Shown: positions 11,661 through 24,165, counted from the first letter of the stretch. The stretch: DNA of 64,000 nt from Sacculina carcini (GCA_916048095.2 OU696573.1:8023306-8087305), one strand, 5' to 3'. A program made the numbers and translations. The notes: generated from the letters alone by a model not told the origin.

Positions 11661-12465
11661 TATATCAGAGTCATAGTCGTCTGAACTTCGCGATTTCCTG
11701 TTCCAAAACGGAATTGCCATCACACATTCAACACAGTACAATACAACGGGAAACGATCAATGTGAGCGTGAGAACGGTACCATCTGGCGAGCGATTCGCC
11801 TAATATTACGATCCCAGAGCTTGAGTAACAGGCACTGGCAAACTGTTTTCGATTGTGGCCTACACTATATCCGCTCCCTGCTCTGCACATCGACGAACGT
11901 CACACCAAACGATCGATTCTTCAGTTTTCCCAGAAGATCTGAAAGTGGATATTTTTGGCAGACTGGCTATTAGGATGTCATGCATGCATAAAAAAGATTC
12001 ATTGTGTTTCCAAGTCAGACCCTCTGGTCGAGCCTGTCGATGTCTAGATAGCTACTAGATGTCTAGATAGCTACTCCTCATTTCGCCAAAGTTCGTTATT
12101 CTGACGGGAGAGAATCCACGGTGTCGACCAGTGATCTCGCTCCTCAGGCTGAAAACGAGCCGTCTGCGAGAGAGGGTATGTTACTGACTCAAGGCGCGAG
12201 TGCCACAAACAAAATGAGCAGCCAAATGTCATGAACGAGACAATGCAGTGGAATAAAGAGGAATATTTCGAGGAAAATATGTATGAATCATGGGAGAATA
12301 TGGGCGAGAATGCAGGTGATCATCTTTATTTCCTTCCTGAGTCCACTAGAAGAGGTCGTATATTTCGGCGAAACCGGATGTATGAGCTTCCAGTGTTGTG
12401 TTTACGACCCGAAACCATGTTTTTTGCTTTTATACAAAAATGTATTTTCTTATACGTGCGGAGAA
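11661..12465 (+). pseudogene. Decayed Ty3/gypsy pol, copy 2, right part (integrase end)
   Basis: After the Tigger element the integrase resumes in one frame: ELRDFLFQNGIAITHSTQYN, TTGNDQCERENGTIWRAI, LHYIRSLLCTSTNVTPNDRFFSFPRRS, then the C-terminal domain with DGRESTVSTSDLAP and a late RRNRMYELPV. This is the counterpart of 7130-7830 in copy 1. Frameshifts remain. The short purine run GCGGAGAA at 12458-12465 is the polypurine tract before the LTR. Confidence 0.78.
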
Positions 12466-12751
12466 TGTGGTGACGTCTGATTAGCAGCTCTGCCACACAA
12501 TATACATTTGGTGTTTCATTGTTTACTTCTGTTTTTGTGGTCTCGTCTCATGTAATACTTCCCGTTGGTGATAAAGGTGTGACCTAAACTAGTTAGAATT
12601 GTTGGTTTCTCATTTTAGTAATTTGGCTCTTCGATATGATTCTTGGAATTAAATAGTATAACCTGCACTGTATTCTTTCTCAGATACGGTTGTATTTTGA
12701 TGTTGAATAAAGCCTTCCATGATTATGTCATATTTGTATTTGGGCATAACA
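12466..12751 (+). repeat. 3' LTR of gypsy-2
   Basis: The LTR starts TGTGGTGACGTC immediately after the purine tract and ends GGGCATAACA, so it has TG...CA ends. It carries AATAAA (GTTGAATAAAGCCTTCC), matching the position and context of the same signal in the gypsy-1 LTR. It is longer than the gypsy-1 LTR, mainly in its 5' half. Confidence 0.62.
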
Positions 12752-12851
12752 ATAAGTTTTTACTCTCGGTGACTCCTAAATCATTTTCCTCACTCACCTT
12801 TTTCAATATATGCTCCTATATATATTATGTATTATATTATATATATACGAG

Positions 12852-14037
<1,186 letters not shown>

Positions 14038-14113
<76 letters not shown>

Positions 14114-14187
14114 TGTGTTTGCGTGTGTATGTGTTTGCGTGTGTATGTGTTTGATGTGTGTGTGCTTTTGTTTGTGCTTGTGTTTGC

Positions 14188-14222
<35 letters not shown>

Positions 14223-14230
14223 TGTGTAAA
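14038..14230. repeat. (GT)n microsatellite with interrupted flank
   Basis: About 35 perfect GT units are followed by interrupted TTTGCGTGTGTATG-type units and a second pure run near 14190-14220. Confidence 0.97.
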
Positions 14231-15897
14231 ATGCATGTATAAAGACAGACGTACAAGAATCTAACAATATACATAGTCGAGGCAGCCTTTTCCTGCTCAT
14301 TTATTTTTTATCATTGTTTCCAAAATCAATCCACAAGCTGACATTGGAAGAGCGACGTTGCTATAAATTGCATGCCTGCAACCGTCATGCACCTCAATCA
14401 GCATGGGAGAGGGAAAGGAAAACATGAATATAATTCAAAAAGCAGGAGCTAAAAGGAAAAAGGAAAAAAGGTAGAAAGGAAAAAAGCAATATAATTAAAA
14501 AAGGACAATCACACTAGAAATGAAATCAGGTGAAACTGATTCAGAACTGCTCATCAAACACCCACAACACATACACAAACAACGTATAAAATTGTTAATC
14601 TGCATCAACGATGTTTAAAGTTAATAAATCAACAAAAACACTAATATCACTCAGGTATTACAGATACATTAATTATCTGGCGATAATTCGAGTATACCAT
14701 GCATCCTGTTCCCGTGAGAAACGGCTTCACCTAGACAACGCCACCTAGATACCACCTATATCTAGGTGGCATTGACCTAGAATGTTCTTTCTTGCAATGT
14801 ACTTATTCATGAAAGAACGATGGGGCTGCTTCTAAGTCATTGCAAGATTGATGGGTTTGCATTTGCCATTTTTCAATTTGCGTTCAACGTAGGAAAATAT
14901 ATCGGGACTTTGACGTTCCGTGGATGATATTCGTTGCGTTTCATCCTATAAGCGTGCACATGCTGCTTATTATAAGTCGGTGATTCAGAGATCCAGAGTC
15001 AATTTGTAACCACTTAGAAACCTAGCTGATGCTATAATTCTATCTTATACACCTGGGTGCAATACTGAGTTATTGTTAATAAACACTGGTTGTTCAGGCA
15101 AAATGCCATAAATGCCTATATTTGCTTATTTTCAGAAGTGTTTAAGATAAAACCTATTTTTCCTATTGGTGAAAAATATACTGCCTATTTTATCGGTAGT
15201 ATAAACCAGTTAGTCAATAATACAAATCTCAATTGTGGGTTATCAAGCAAGTGAGTATACGGACTCAATGAAATCGTAATTACTACTGTTGGGCTTAATT
15301 TCGAGTACTCTGGACCAGTGTAATACAGTAGAACTTCAAATATGATAGAACTCCAAATAAATGAGTACATAAACAATATATGATCGGAGGTGATTCCGCT
15401 AGTCTGGATTACGAGTTCATTTGACTGAGACAGGGCTACATACGGCTATTGTGATGTATGTTACATCGATGTATAAGCTAATCTACATAGACGTTTATCA
15501 CCGGTATTCCTCTCATGTGCATGTCTCGGCATGTTTGCATATTTGACTGCACTCAGAGAGCAGTTGGCATTGTGTTGTATAACAATGCACTCTCGAAATT
15601 ATTTCATTGCACTGTTGCTGAATTCTATCATGTAGTTGTATGGGCATGCGTTGTGTACATACACAATATGTATCACACATTCAGCGCAAAGTCAACCAGC
15701 GTCTAATTATTTATGCCAGAGAAGTGCTTCCTTACTTACAAATCACAGCCCAATCTGCCAGTTATGCTTCTCTGTGTGAGATTTGTATATTGAATGTCTA
15801 TATTGATTATAGTAAGTCTCTGCATAACTTTTCGAAGATCATATATGAGCGGAGCTAGTGTAAACGAACGTCCAGCATCTGTTAAAATGCTTAAATA
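14231..15897. other. Unassigned sequence
   Basis: No gene supported. A small inverted repeat CCACCTAGATACCACCTATATCTAGGTGG lies at about 14741-14769. A possible Tigger-like terminus TACAGTAGAACTTC is at 15326. Open frames here are short and lack family signatures. Confidence 0.4.
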
Positions 15898-16312
15898 TAT
15901 GTCGATCAATGTCGTGGCATAGGGGAGAAGCGGTCAGACCCGGGCGACACGTTTTTGGGCGGCGACGATAGAGATGCCCATTAGAGATGCTGAAGACGTT
16001 GAATTTTCGTTATATCGATCATTAATTATCGTTATATCGTTGAATTATCGTTTATCGAGTCGCATTTCTGCATGTACTATTTCATATGTGTTGTTTTTAT
16101 GTCAATTCACTAAGATAGTAATGAAGGTAAAATGGATTGAAAATAGTATCCCCGATTAGGTGACCGGAATCATGCACTATTATAGGGATTAGTCTTTAGA
16201 ACTATATCAACCTATGGAGTTGCCAATTCCTTACAATCGTGTTGAAGCGCACAGTCTCTTGCGACTAGGAATCGAATACATTGGGGGGCGGCATATAGCC
16301 TAGCTACGCCAC
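15898..16312. repeat. Repeat family ending in TAGCTACGCCACTG, copy 1
   Basis: The right end TAGCTACGCCACTG is a classic short terminal inverted repeat, and the left end GTCGTGGCATAGGGG is a diverged inverse of it. The interior (GAAGACGTTGAAT, GAGTCGCATTTCTG, CCGATTAGGTGACCGG, ATATCAACCTATGGA) recurs at 40693-41006. It is probably a non-autonomous hAT-like element. No target duplication is readable. Confidence 0.6.
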
Positions 16313-16698
16313 TGCTTCCAATCAAACCAATCAAACAAGTTTTGTGTTTATAAAAGTACACTTTTTAATATTGCCCCACGTGATTCGACCATTAGAAGAA
16401 CAGAAGTTATTGAAGAGCGCATTAACAGAGATGGAAACCGCTATATACAAAATGAATCAATTTCCTGGTAAAAATGGGTGTGCTGGGAAGACGAAGATTC
16501 AGAGACGCACTCGAGAGAAACGAAGATTTTTTGCAACTATAAATAATTCAACGTCTTTGCATGGGACAATTTTGGATCTCTGCCATATTCATACAGAACT
16601 ATTCTTACACACTTTAAATATGCTCCAATCACGTTTATAGCCGTTTAAACACTTTTTCACTTCAAATGTGTGCTCTCCGATCATGCACATGATTTGAC

Positions 16699-17233
16699 CA
16701 TTGGCGGCGCCAGGATTTTTCCAATGGGGGCTGGAAGGGAGGCTAAGGAAAAAGTTGTGGGGGCTTGGCGAAACATGAAGAGCTACACTCGAACGCTGAC
16801 TACATAATATTTTAATAAGAGACTGGAGCACACTGATGCAATCCTCGCACTTGAACCATAATTGAAGGATATATATTGAACGAAACGAGGTGAATGCCAT
16901 AGGATAGAACATATAATGACACAATGACACACATGCAAACGTTATTACAGGAAAAATAATTCATTACTGTAAGACAAATATGATTGATATAATTATATAA
17001 TAATTATATAATGTCTCTCCTGACATTTTCTCATTACTTATTGAACGTACCTCGTAAAGTAGGACAATATAGCTTCATTTACAGTGGTAGGAATTTTGTA
17101 TGTCCATGAATAAGAATAATTTGGGGACTTAGGTGGGCTTGGCATATTTGGGGACTTAGTTGGGCTTGGCATATTTGGGGACTTAGGTGGGCTTGGCATA
17201 TTTGGGGACAAGCCCCCCTTGGCGCCGCCACTG
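16699..17233. mobile_element. hAT-type non-autonomous element with 8-bp TSD
   Basis: The termini are CATTGGCGGCGCCAGG and the complement of CAGTGGCGGCGCCAAG. The flanks GATTTGAC (16691-16698) and GATTTCAC (17234-17241) agree at 7 of 8 positions, as expected for an aged hAT target duplication. The right part holds about three tandem units of TTGGGGACTTAGGTGGGCTTGGCATA (17121-17211). Related copies are at 35385-35677 and 62228-62740. There is no transposase. Confidence 0.85.
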
Positions 17234-17712
17234 GATTTCACCTCTAAAAAAATTATAATTATGGTCAGCACGTGTATAAACGCTGGTTATTACTACTTAT
17301 TACCAGGGTCTGTTTGCTTTAAACCATTTGGTTTAAACCATTTGGTTTAAACCAGTGGTTTTTTTCCCAAAAAAAAACATGTTTTTTTATTGTTTTTTTG
17401 ACAGAAATGATTTTTCTCATATAGGATGATCAAATATTTTCAGAATTAGTAAATGAGTTCATTAATACAGTTTTAAATCTTCATAAATATTATTTCTTGG
17501 CATGATTTTAGGGGTTTGCACGATATGGGAAACATTTTTATTAACATTTTTGTTTTTGCTGGGAAACATTGTAGTTGGTATTTATGAGAAATCCTAAATA
17601 TTTACAACTAAACATTTGAGTTTCTATGAAAAACACTATTTTTAGAAACCTCTGAGTTGAAAAACTGTATTTACTCAGTACTTGTGTGTTCAGTTCTTTA
17701 CTCAGTACTTAC

Positions 17713-17965
17713 TTGAATCATATTTATTGTTGTTGCTGTTTATTGAATCATATTTATTGTTGTTGTTGCTTATTGAATCATATTTATTGCTGTTGCTGTT
17801 CATTGAATCATATTTATTGTTGTTGTTGTTTATTGAATCATATTTATTGTTGTTGATGTTTATTTAATCATATTTATTGTTGTTGTTGTTTATTGAATCA
17901 TATTTATTGGTGTTGTTGTTTATTGAATCATATTTCTTTGTGTTATTGTTACTTATTGAATCATA
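17713..17965. repeat. 30-bp minisatellite inside the hAT element
   Basis: About eight units of TATTGAATCATATTTATTG followed by TTGTTGCTGTT vary only at a few positions, then degrade up to about 18115. The open frames with repeated LLLFIESYL are by-products of a period divisible by three. Confidence 0.93.
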
Positions 17966-18242
17966 TTATATTTATTGTTGTATGTTTTTTATTGGATCAT
18001 ATTTATTGTTCTTGATTGTTATTTATTACTTATTTATTCATATTTATTCTTATTTATTGATGGCTGTTATTTACTGAATCACATATTTATTGTTGATTGT
18101 TATTATTTATTGAGGAACGTGGGCGGAGTGACATTATGGATTTTTATCGGATGATGGTTTATTATTTATTGTTATTTATTTATCATTTTCTTTCCAACTC
18201 TCTAGACTTTTTTCTCTTCGAACTCTCTTTCTCTCTGAATCT

Positions 18243-18390
18243 TTTGGGCGCTTCCGGTACATGGGGCCACCTTAGGGTGGCCCCATGTACCGGTACATGG
18301 GGCCACCCTAAGATGCTTAGTATAGTGCTTGCACTCTTCCCATGCTACTGGATTTGCCTGTAATTAATAATAATAATAATAATAATACTC
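18243..18390 (+). repeat. Retroelement-like 3' tail with hairpin and (AAT)n
   Basis: GGGCGCTTCC is followed by a perfect hairpin (18256-18291, 16-bp arms of GGTACATGGGGCCACC, loop TTAG), then a third copy of the arm, TAGTGCTTGCACTCTTCCCA, CTGGATTTGCCTG and an AAT run. The same tail in antisense is at 48093-48195. A shared 3' segment ending in a simple repeat suggests a LINE or SINE 3' end. The element inserted into the hAT element. Confidence 0.65.
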
Positions 18391-18816
18391 TGAAAACAAA
18401 CTTGAATTAACCTCCGTGGACAAAACGATTTTTAGTCACTAGTTTTTCATAAATAAGACCACTGGGTATTTGGTTTGGACTTTGCAAACATATGTGGGTG
18501 TTTAAAATCGACTGTTTTCGCAATTGGAAGCGGTTTAAAACTTCCGTTGCCTATAGATTCTACAAGGTGAAATTCAAGATCCTGTGTGTACATTTTTATG
18601 ATTTTATTTTTATCTTTTTTAAATATTTACAAAACTCTTGGTAAGTGGTACTAATATATGTTTAACTATGTACTAAATAGCATGGTACAATCCTTTTTTT
18701 ATTTGTGTGTGCAAAGTGTAAAAAACCAAATAAACAAAAAAAACAATTTTTTCCTAAAAAAACATGGTTTTTGGTTGTTTTTTTTAAAACGAGTTTTTTC
18801 AAACCCTGCTTATTAC

Positions 18817-19180
18817 TGTCTATTACTAACACTGGTTAGTACATGTATAAACACTGGTTAAACACTGGTGCCAATGATATTGTTTGTCTCGGTTTTAATT
18901 AATGTCTATATTTGCCTATTTTTCCTATTTATCGTTACTATTGTCTGCCTATTTTGCCATCCTAGTGCTTAAACATCCGGTCTTTACTGATTACATTTTA
19001 TTCCATAATTAAAATGACATGTTTACAGACGCTCTTGTTGCATGTGAATATAACTTCAATCACCGAATTGCCTACATCACTGGTTTTCGAGTTCGTTTTT
19101 ACCTGTTGCTGACATAGCTGATACGCTATGGCACTCTGCAAATGCCTTGTTGAGTGCTTCCACTTTCATTGAGAAAAATC
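18817..19180. other. Unassigned AT-rich sequence
   Basis: Nothing was recognised. It includes a partial duplication of the ACACTGGTTAGTACATGTATAAACACTGG type, also seen near 17270. Confidence 0.35.
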
Positions 19181-19740
19181 CGTCAACGATCGAGGTGCCC
19201 GCACGCACGTTTTCCGTGTGCGGCCCACAGACCGTGCGGCCGTTACTCGCACAGCGACCGCCCGGCGCTGTGGTGGCGCGTCCATGGTGGCTCACTGGTG
19301 ACGCGGCCAGTCGGTCGCCGGCGGGCAGTGGAGGCAGCGACGACGGTCATTGAACCCGGCAGTGTGGCGCGGCAGAACGGTGCATCTCGACAGTCGTCTA
19401 GTGACGACCCAAGCGGAGTCCACAGCTCATCGCCGCAAGAATTTAAAGGTTCCAACAAGCAGTCGTTTTCGATTCTTTCAGGGTCGGTCAATAGTGATTT
19501 TTTCGGCTAGTTTTTAGCCTGAAGGAAACATCGTATGTGTGTGCATGTAATTGTGTGCATATGATGAAGTGTGTGCTTGTCTAATACTTGGACTGAAAAA
19601 CGGCGTCGTTAAATGGTCGCAGCCTGGCACCTAGAACATCTCAGCTCCGTTCCACACCGCCTGCCACGGTAACTGCCAAATACGGGTTGTCATTTCCATA
19701 GGCCAATTCTGTGTCGTAAGGGCGCGATCTCTAACTGCCA
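19181..19740 (+). promoter_or_regulatory. GC- and CpG-rich segment, candidate E78 promoter or 5' UTR
   Basis: About 19195-19450 is distinctly richer in G+C and CpG than its surroundings (for example GCGGCCGTTACTCGC, GGTCGCCGGCGGGC). It directly precedes the candidate E78 first coding exon. Open frames here lack family signatures and do not read into the 19741 frame. A regulatory or 5' UTR role is inferred from composition and position only; no TATA box or initiator was assigned. Confidence 0.35.
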
Positions 19741-20158
19741 ATGGAACCGCTAATCCAGCAGCCAGCACTGGCCGAATACTTAGCCCCTGCTGCCAATGTT
19801 CTGGTCAAAAACGAGTTGGAAGTCGACGACGGTGTAGGAAATGACTGTCAGCTGGATACATGTGTGCATCTGACGGAATTGCAGCTCCTGCACGCTCCAT
19901 CCGACCTGCAGCAACCGTCTCCAGCCTACCAGCTAGTACTCAGCAAGTCATTTGCAACTACTCTTGTCAATGTTGACAAAAGCTCCATTTCGCCATTTTC
20001 TACTGTTGGAGGAGCTGTTCATGACGCAGGCGATGGGGCTCTTCTAAGTTCATCGACAACGACAACCGACCTACCGGTGAACCGTACGACTTACTATGGC
20101 GACTCACCATATACTATCAACGTATCATCTTGTAGCAAACCAAAGGAAGGACAACAAG
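19741..20158 (+). CDS. Candidate first coding exon (A/B domain) of the E78-like receptor
   Basis: The ATG in GCCAATGGAA opens a frame of 139 codons with low-complexity, Ser/Thr-rich composition (MEPLIQQPALAEYLAPA, VLVKNELEVDDG), as expected for an unconserved nuclear-receptor A/B domain. The KNELEVDD segment resembles a SUMO-site context. A good donor, CAACAAG|GTGGGA, ends the exon in phase 1, which is what the DBD exon acceptor at 31698 needs (G + AA = GAA). No sequence homology proves the link, and the 11.5-kb gap could hide other exons. Alternatively a short isoform could start at the ATG at 31711. The frame also stays open past the donor to 20430. Confidence 0.45.
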
Positions 20159-21243
20159 GTGGGAATCACAGTAGCTTAATTACTCTACAACATAAAAAGA
20201 ATGGTAATGAAGAGCGATCAGTGCCACTTGCCGACATGCATTACGATTGTGATGCATTCATTATGAATGTGACAGATTTTAGCGGTGAAATCTTTGGCTT
20301 TTCTGCGATTATTTTCTCAGTAGCGTTTAAAGAGTGTTCTACTAACATTATTTCCCGTACTTGTCTACAGCAACACTGTCAACACGTACAGTCTCTGGCA
20401 ACACTGGCATCTGCCATTTTTCATATCTGAGATATTAAAGAATACTGCAAAAGTACAGTTATTTTTCATGGAGTGGTATGCTAACTCTGTGAGTGTAAAG
20501 GCGAAATGTTTGGGTTTTTATCAGATGGAGCATTTTTGCTTAGTTTTCATCATCTCTTCTTCCCTGGAGAAACAAACATTGGAGCTTCATTCGCCATGCA
20601 CTTTTACGTGGCAATGGCCTGCCCTGAACATGTTTGTTTTACAATTGGGAACTGGAAGACTTCTCGGCTGGAATGTGAACTTGCCTAAATCAATGTTGTC
20701 AAACTGAAGCAACTCATTAATGGGCTGGGTTTATTGGGATGGGATGTCTATTGAGATGACCAACCTCATTTGTCCACACAAATTTTGATGCATCATTGGT
20801 ATACATATATAATTAGTAAGCAACAAAATCGATAATGTCATGACAAGAAAATATTTTGTCATACCTGATTACAATTCTACGATACACTTAAGGTTTTGCC
20901 TCATGTTCGCTCAAACTTAGTTGAAGTTTAGCTTAAAAAGTGAGTCTTTAATATCGTGTCAAGGTGTGTGCGTGTGAGTGAGAGAGGGAGTTGGTGATAG
21001 AAAATAATAATAAAATGCAACAGAAAGTATGTGTGTATGTGTTACGACTGTTCCGTATTTTGAACATTGATGACAGTTTCATGGATAAACATGCTTCAAG
21101 AGATTGGTCAAGAGATACACTTTTCGTTTTTACCTCACACCGCATCCACACTCTTGAAGTCGTCAAATATTGAAGATCAAAAACAGCTTCTTCTGAAAGT
21201 AGTTAAAAAGCATAGTTGTGACGTTCAAGCAGCAACAAATTAG
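20159..21243. other. Intronic or intergenic sequence, nothing recognised
   Basis: If 19741-20158 is an E78 exon, this is the start of its 11.5-kb first intron. No coding exon, RNA gene or repeat boundary was recognised. Confidence 0.35.
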
Positions 21244-21251
21244 GTGAGAGG

Positions 21252-21493
21252 CACTGGCGGATCCAGGGGGGGCAGGGGGGGGGGGGGGGGGAGCAGGGTG
21301 TTGAATCTTCCAAATGTATCCATCAACTCATCATAACTTAGTTTCAATAGGGGTCAAAAAAGTACTTTTTCTGTAGAATTTGTAGGTATCGCAAGGATGT
21401 TGCATAATGATACATGTACATGACTTATCGCCCCAAAATTCAGCCCCCCATTAATTCAGCCCCTCTCAAAATTGCACTCTGGATCTGCCACTG
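21252..21493. mobile_element. hAT MITE with perfect 8-bp TSD
   Basis: The 242-bp element has ends CACTGGCGGATCCAG and the complement of CAGTGGCAGATCCAG. It is flanked by identical GTGAGAGG at 21244-21251 and 21494-21501. It includes a long G homopolymer near the left end, and no coding capacity is visible. The related copy at 47565-47856 shares both termini and the TTCAGCCCC/ATTGCACTCTGGAT subterminal sequence. Confidence 0.93.
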
Positions 21494-21501
21494 GTGAGAG
21501 G

Positions 21502-22399
21502 CGATCTGCCTATTAGGTGGCGCCAAACTCGGACCATGTGAAAATGTGGTCTATATATAGATGAACTGGGAACAATTTATAATGCATATATTTTTGACAT
21601 TTTTATAGTTGATTTTATATTATTGCATATACAAGTTTACTTTGAAACTTGTGAAGATCTAATTTGTTTGAGTGGAATCAAAAATTCTGGGAAATATGGT
21701 CTTTTGGTCAAAAAATATGGAAACTAATCGCATTGAGCTAGATATAAAAACTAATACCCCCAAAAATAGTTTATATATAGTGCTTTTGAAGCAAATGAAG
21801 CCATGATTCTACCCAACCAATTGAAGTTGAAACTTTCGTAGATTTATGGTTACCATAGCGTGGAAGAACAGTGGGATCTGAGTTGAAAACTTATCAAACG
21901 TCAATGGTATTTTTGTTGTATTATTGAGTTTTTTATAGTTGCACATAATTTTCATTTCCTCTGGATGTGCTTTACCTACACAGCACGTCCATGTTCACCA
22001 GGACCTTGTTTGATTCTCTGTATAGCAGACTGCAACTCTCTCAATGCGGACGCTTTCACTCTCTGTTTCTCTAGTCATCAAATCAAGTGGAGAAAAATCT
22101 AAAAGTGTGGTTTTATCAACGCAAAGTTCTATTGAATTGATTTGAACGCATAGGAATCCATCGTTCAGACAGATGCTGAACGTTCTTCTAGCTCAGTCTT
22201 CCACACTAGACACACTGTCGATATACAAATTCCACACAACAACCCAACAACCCGACCGACATGTCAAGCTAGCTTCTCAAGCTTAGAACGTTCAACGTGC
22301 ATGCACACAACACGCACATACAAGTACAACACCGAATTCAGTAACATTGCACGCATAAACTCATCGAGGATACATTCTTTTGCATACTCTGTCTCTGTC
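21502..22399. other. Unassigned AT-rich sequence
   Basis: No gene or repeat boundary was recognised. Confidence 0.35.
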
Positions 22400-23988
22400 C
22401 TATAGATGCAAAAAACCGTTTTTTTGGTTTCAGTTTATATGTGCAAAAAACATGTATTTTTAGGGGTTTTTTAGGATGAGCCCCAATTGTCCTCTGATAT
22501 AAGATTTTAGTATATAGAAATGACTTTAATTGATGTTTTGTACCTTTTACATGTTGTATTTCAAAGATAATTCAATAATAGTTTAAAAAACAAATCTATT
22601 TATCAATAAACATCCCTGGAGACTGTTTGAAAGTGCATCCCGGCTCGGTGGTATAGGTTTTTACATTGAAAAAACAATGTTTTTTAAAGATGGTTTTGAT
22701 GATGTTGATAATTGAAATAACGTGTCAGCAGATCAAAACAAATTCATTGATTGATCAAGTGGTTTTTTTTAGGACACCATGTTTTTTAATGAAAATAAGT
22801 CATGATGTTTTTAAAACTGGTTTTAAATTGGTTTCATTAATGTACAAGCTCAGAAAGGGTTGTAAGCAGAACAAGACAAGTTAATTAATTGGTCAAGTTT
22901 TTTAACAAACGTTTTTTCAAGCCAACATTTTTTAATAAAACAATTTTTTAAACAGGCTCTATAGAAGATAGATTTTATTTTTGTATGTTCAAATACCTCT
23001 TGTATGTGAAATAACCTGCTGGTTTAAGCGGTTGGTTAAACCACTGGATTTAAACTGGTTTTTTCACACCATTGTTTTTTTCAAAATCAATTTTTTGAGA
23101 GACGGCTTTCGTAGATGCAGAGATTTTGAAAAAATTATCAGCAGAACAAGGCAGGTTAAAACAAATTATACCAAGTAATTTTTCATTATTAACTTGTTTT
23201 TAGAGGCCGTTTTTACGAGTATGGATGATTTCTTTGATGTAGTTATTTGAAGTAGATTTCTTTGAGGTAGGTATGTTTTCAAATATCTTTTTGTACCTTT
23301 TTTGTATCTTTTTAAATATATTTCGCCAGTGGTTATTTTTCTACACGGAAATAATCCCCATTTCTCTGGTCAGGATTGACACTCTGAATAATGTGAACCG
23401 CTATTATTCGTGGTCTCGTTAGAGGCACTAAGTTTGTGTGTATATTTGTATTATTTCTGTAAATATTTGCAGTGATTGTACTTTTATACTTGCAAACAAT
23501 TTAAATGATGAAAGAAATTATGCTTAAGACGGAATTTTAGGAATTTTAGTGCATAAATTTATCATCATCAACGTAGTTCATTTCTGGGAGAAAGGTTTTT
23601 GTGTAAAATTTCATGAAATTTATGCCACTTGGTTTTTTGATAGTTTCAATTTCAACAGAAAAGGCCCTGCTTTCTGCTTTCGAAACCCAGGTTTCTTACA
23701 TAATGATTAACTCAGATAATTGAATGCAAAACTGTACTTTACCTAGAAGTGCAGCACAGACCACACGAACAGTGATATTACGACTTTCAGACACCATGAC
23801 AATTTTACAGTGCATATTCAATGATTATTGAATTTGACAGGGCAACTAATAGCATAGATAACTTATATGATGATAAATTATTTTAACATTCCAAAATATA
23901 TAATTTCTATAATTTAATTTTTTTTCCATTACTCTTCAAAAAACAAAAAGATTGCGTTTTTTGGTCGCAGTTTCTTGGTAAGAAACGG

Positions 23989-24000
<12 letters not shown>
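22400..24000 (-). repeat. AT-rich dispersed element R1, copy 1 (antisense)
   Basis: Read on the minus strand, this is homologous to 58575-59683 and 59990-61416. Shared landmarks include CCGATGACAATTAGGGCT (as its diverged complement here), the CAAACAGTCTCC block, and the block with AAGTACAAACACTGCAAATA. The end ATGCAAAAAACCG at 22406 is the complement of the TTTTGCATC end of the other copies. It consists largely of alternating A- and T-runs and has no protein signature. It is probably a non-autonomous DNA element; superfamily unproven. Confidence 0.7.
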
Positions 24001-24045
<45 letters not shown>

Positions 24046-24165
24046 AAAAAACTGCGATCTGAAAACTGGGACCAAAAAACGCTATCTTTTTTTTAAGAGT
24101 CATGGAAACAATTTAAATTATAGAAATTATATATTTTGGAATGTTAAATGAATCTATCATCATAT
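23866..24165. repeat. Large foldback with (AT)n centre
   Basis: The arms at about 23866-23990 and 24043-24165 are inverted copies: TTAACATTCCAAAATATATA, ATTTCTATAATTTAA and GCGTTTTTTGGTC on the left have their complements on the right. A 50-bp (AT)n run forms the apex. The left arm is the terminal part of R1, so the right arm is a second, inverted terminal fragment. Confidence 0.85.

Larger units (their letters stand above)
17304..18808. mobile_element. hAT-type element with perfect 8-bp TSD
   Basis: The left end is CAGGGTCTGTTTG and the right end the complement of CAGGGTTTGAAAAAA. Both flanks are CTTATTAC (17296-17303 and 18809-18816), a perfect 8-bp duplication diagnostic of hAT-like transposition. 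The 1505-bp interior has no transposase. It contains a 30-bp minisatellite, a hairpin-bearing retroelement tail and subterminal T-rich GGTTTAAACC-type repeats. Confidence 0.88.

Noticed and set aside
17682-18077. Leu-rich frame resembling a membrane protein (LLLLFIESYL repeats)
   Set aside because: Product of a 30-bp minisatellite whose period is a multiple of three.
19147-19510. Overlapping Arg/Pro/Ala-rich frames in the GC-rich segment
   Set aside because: Open on both strands because of GC-rich composition; none joins the 19741 frame or shows a domain.
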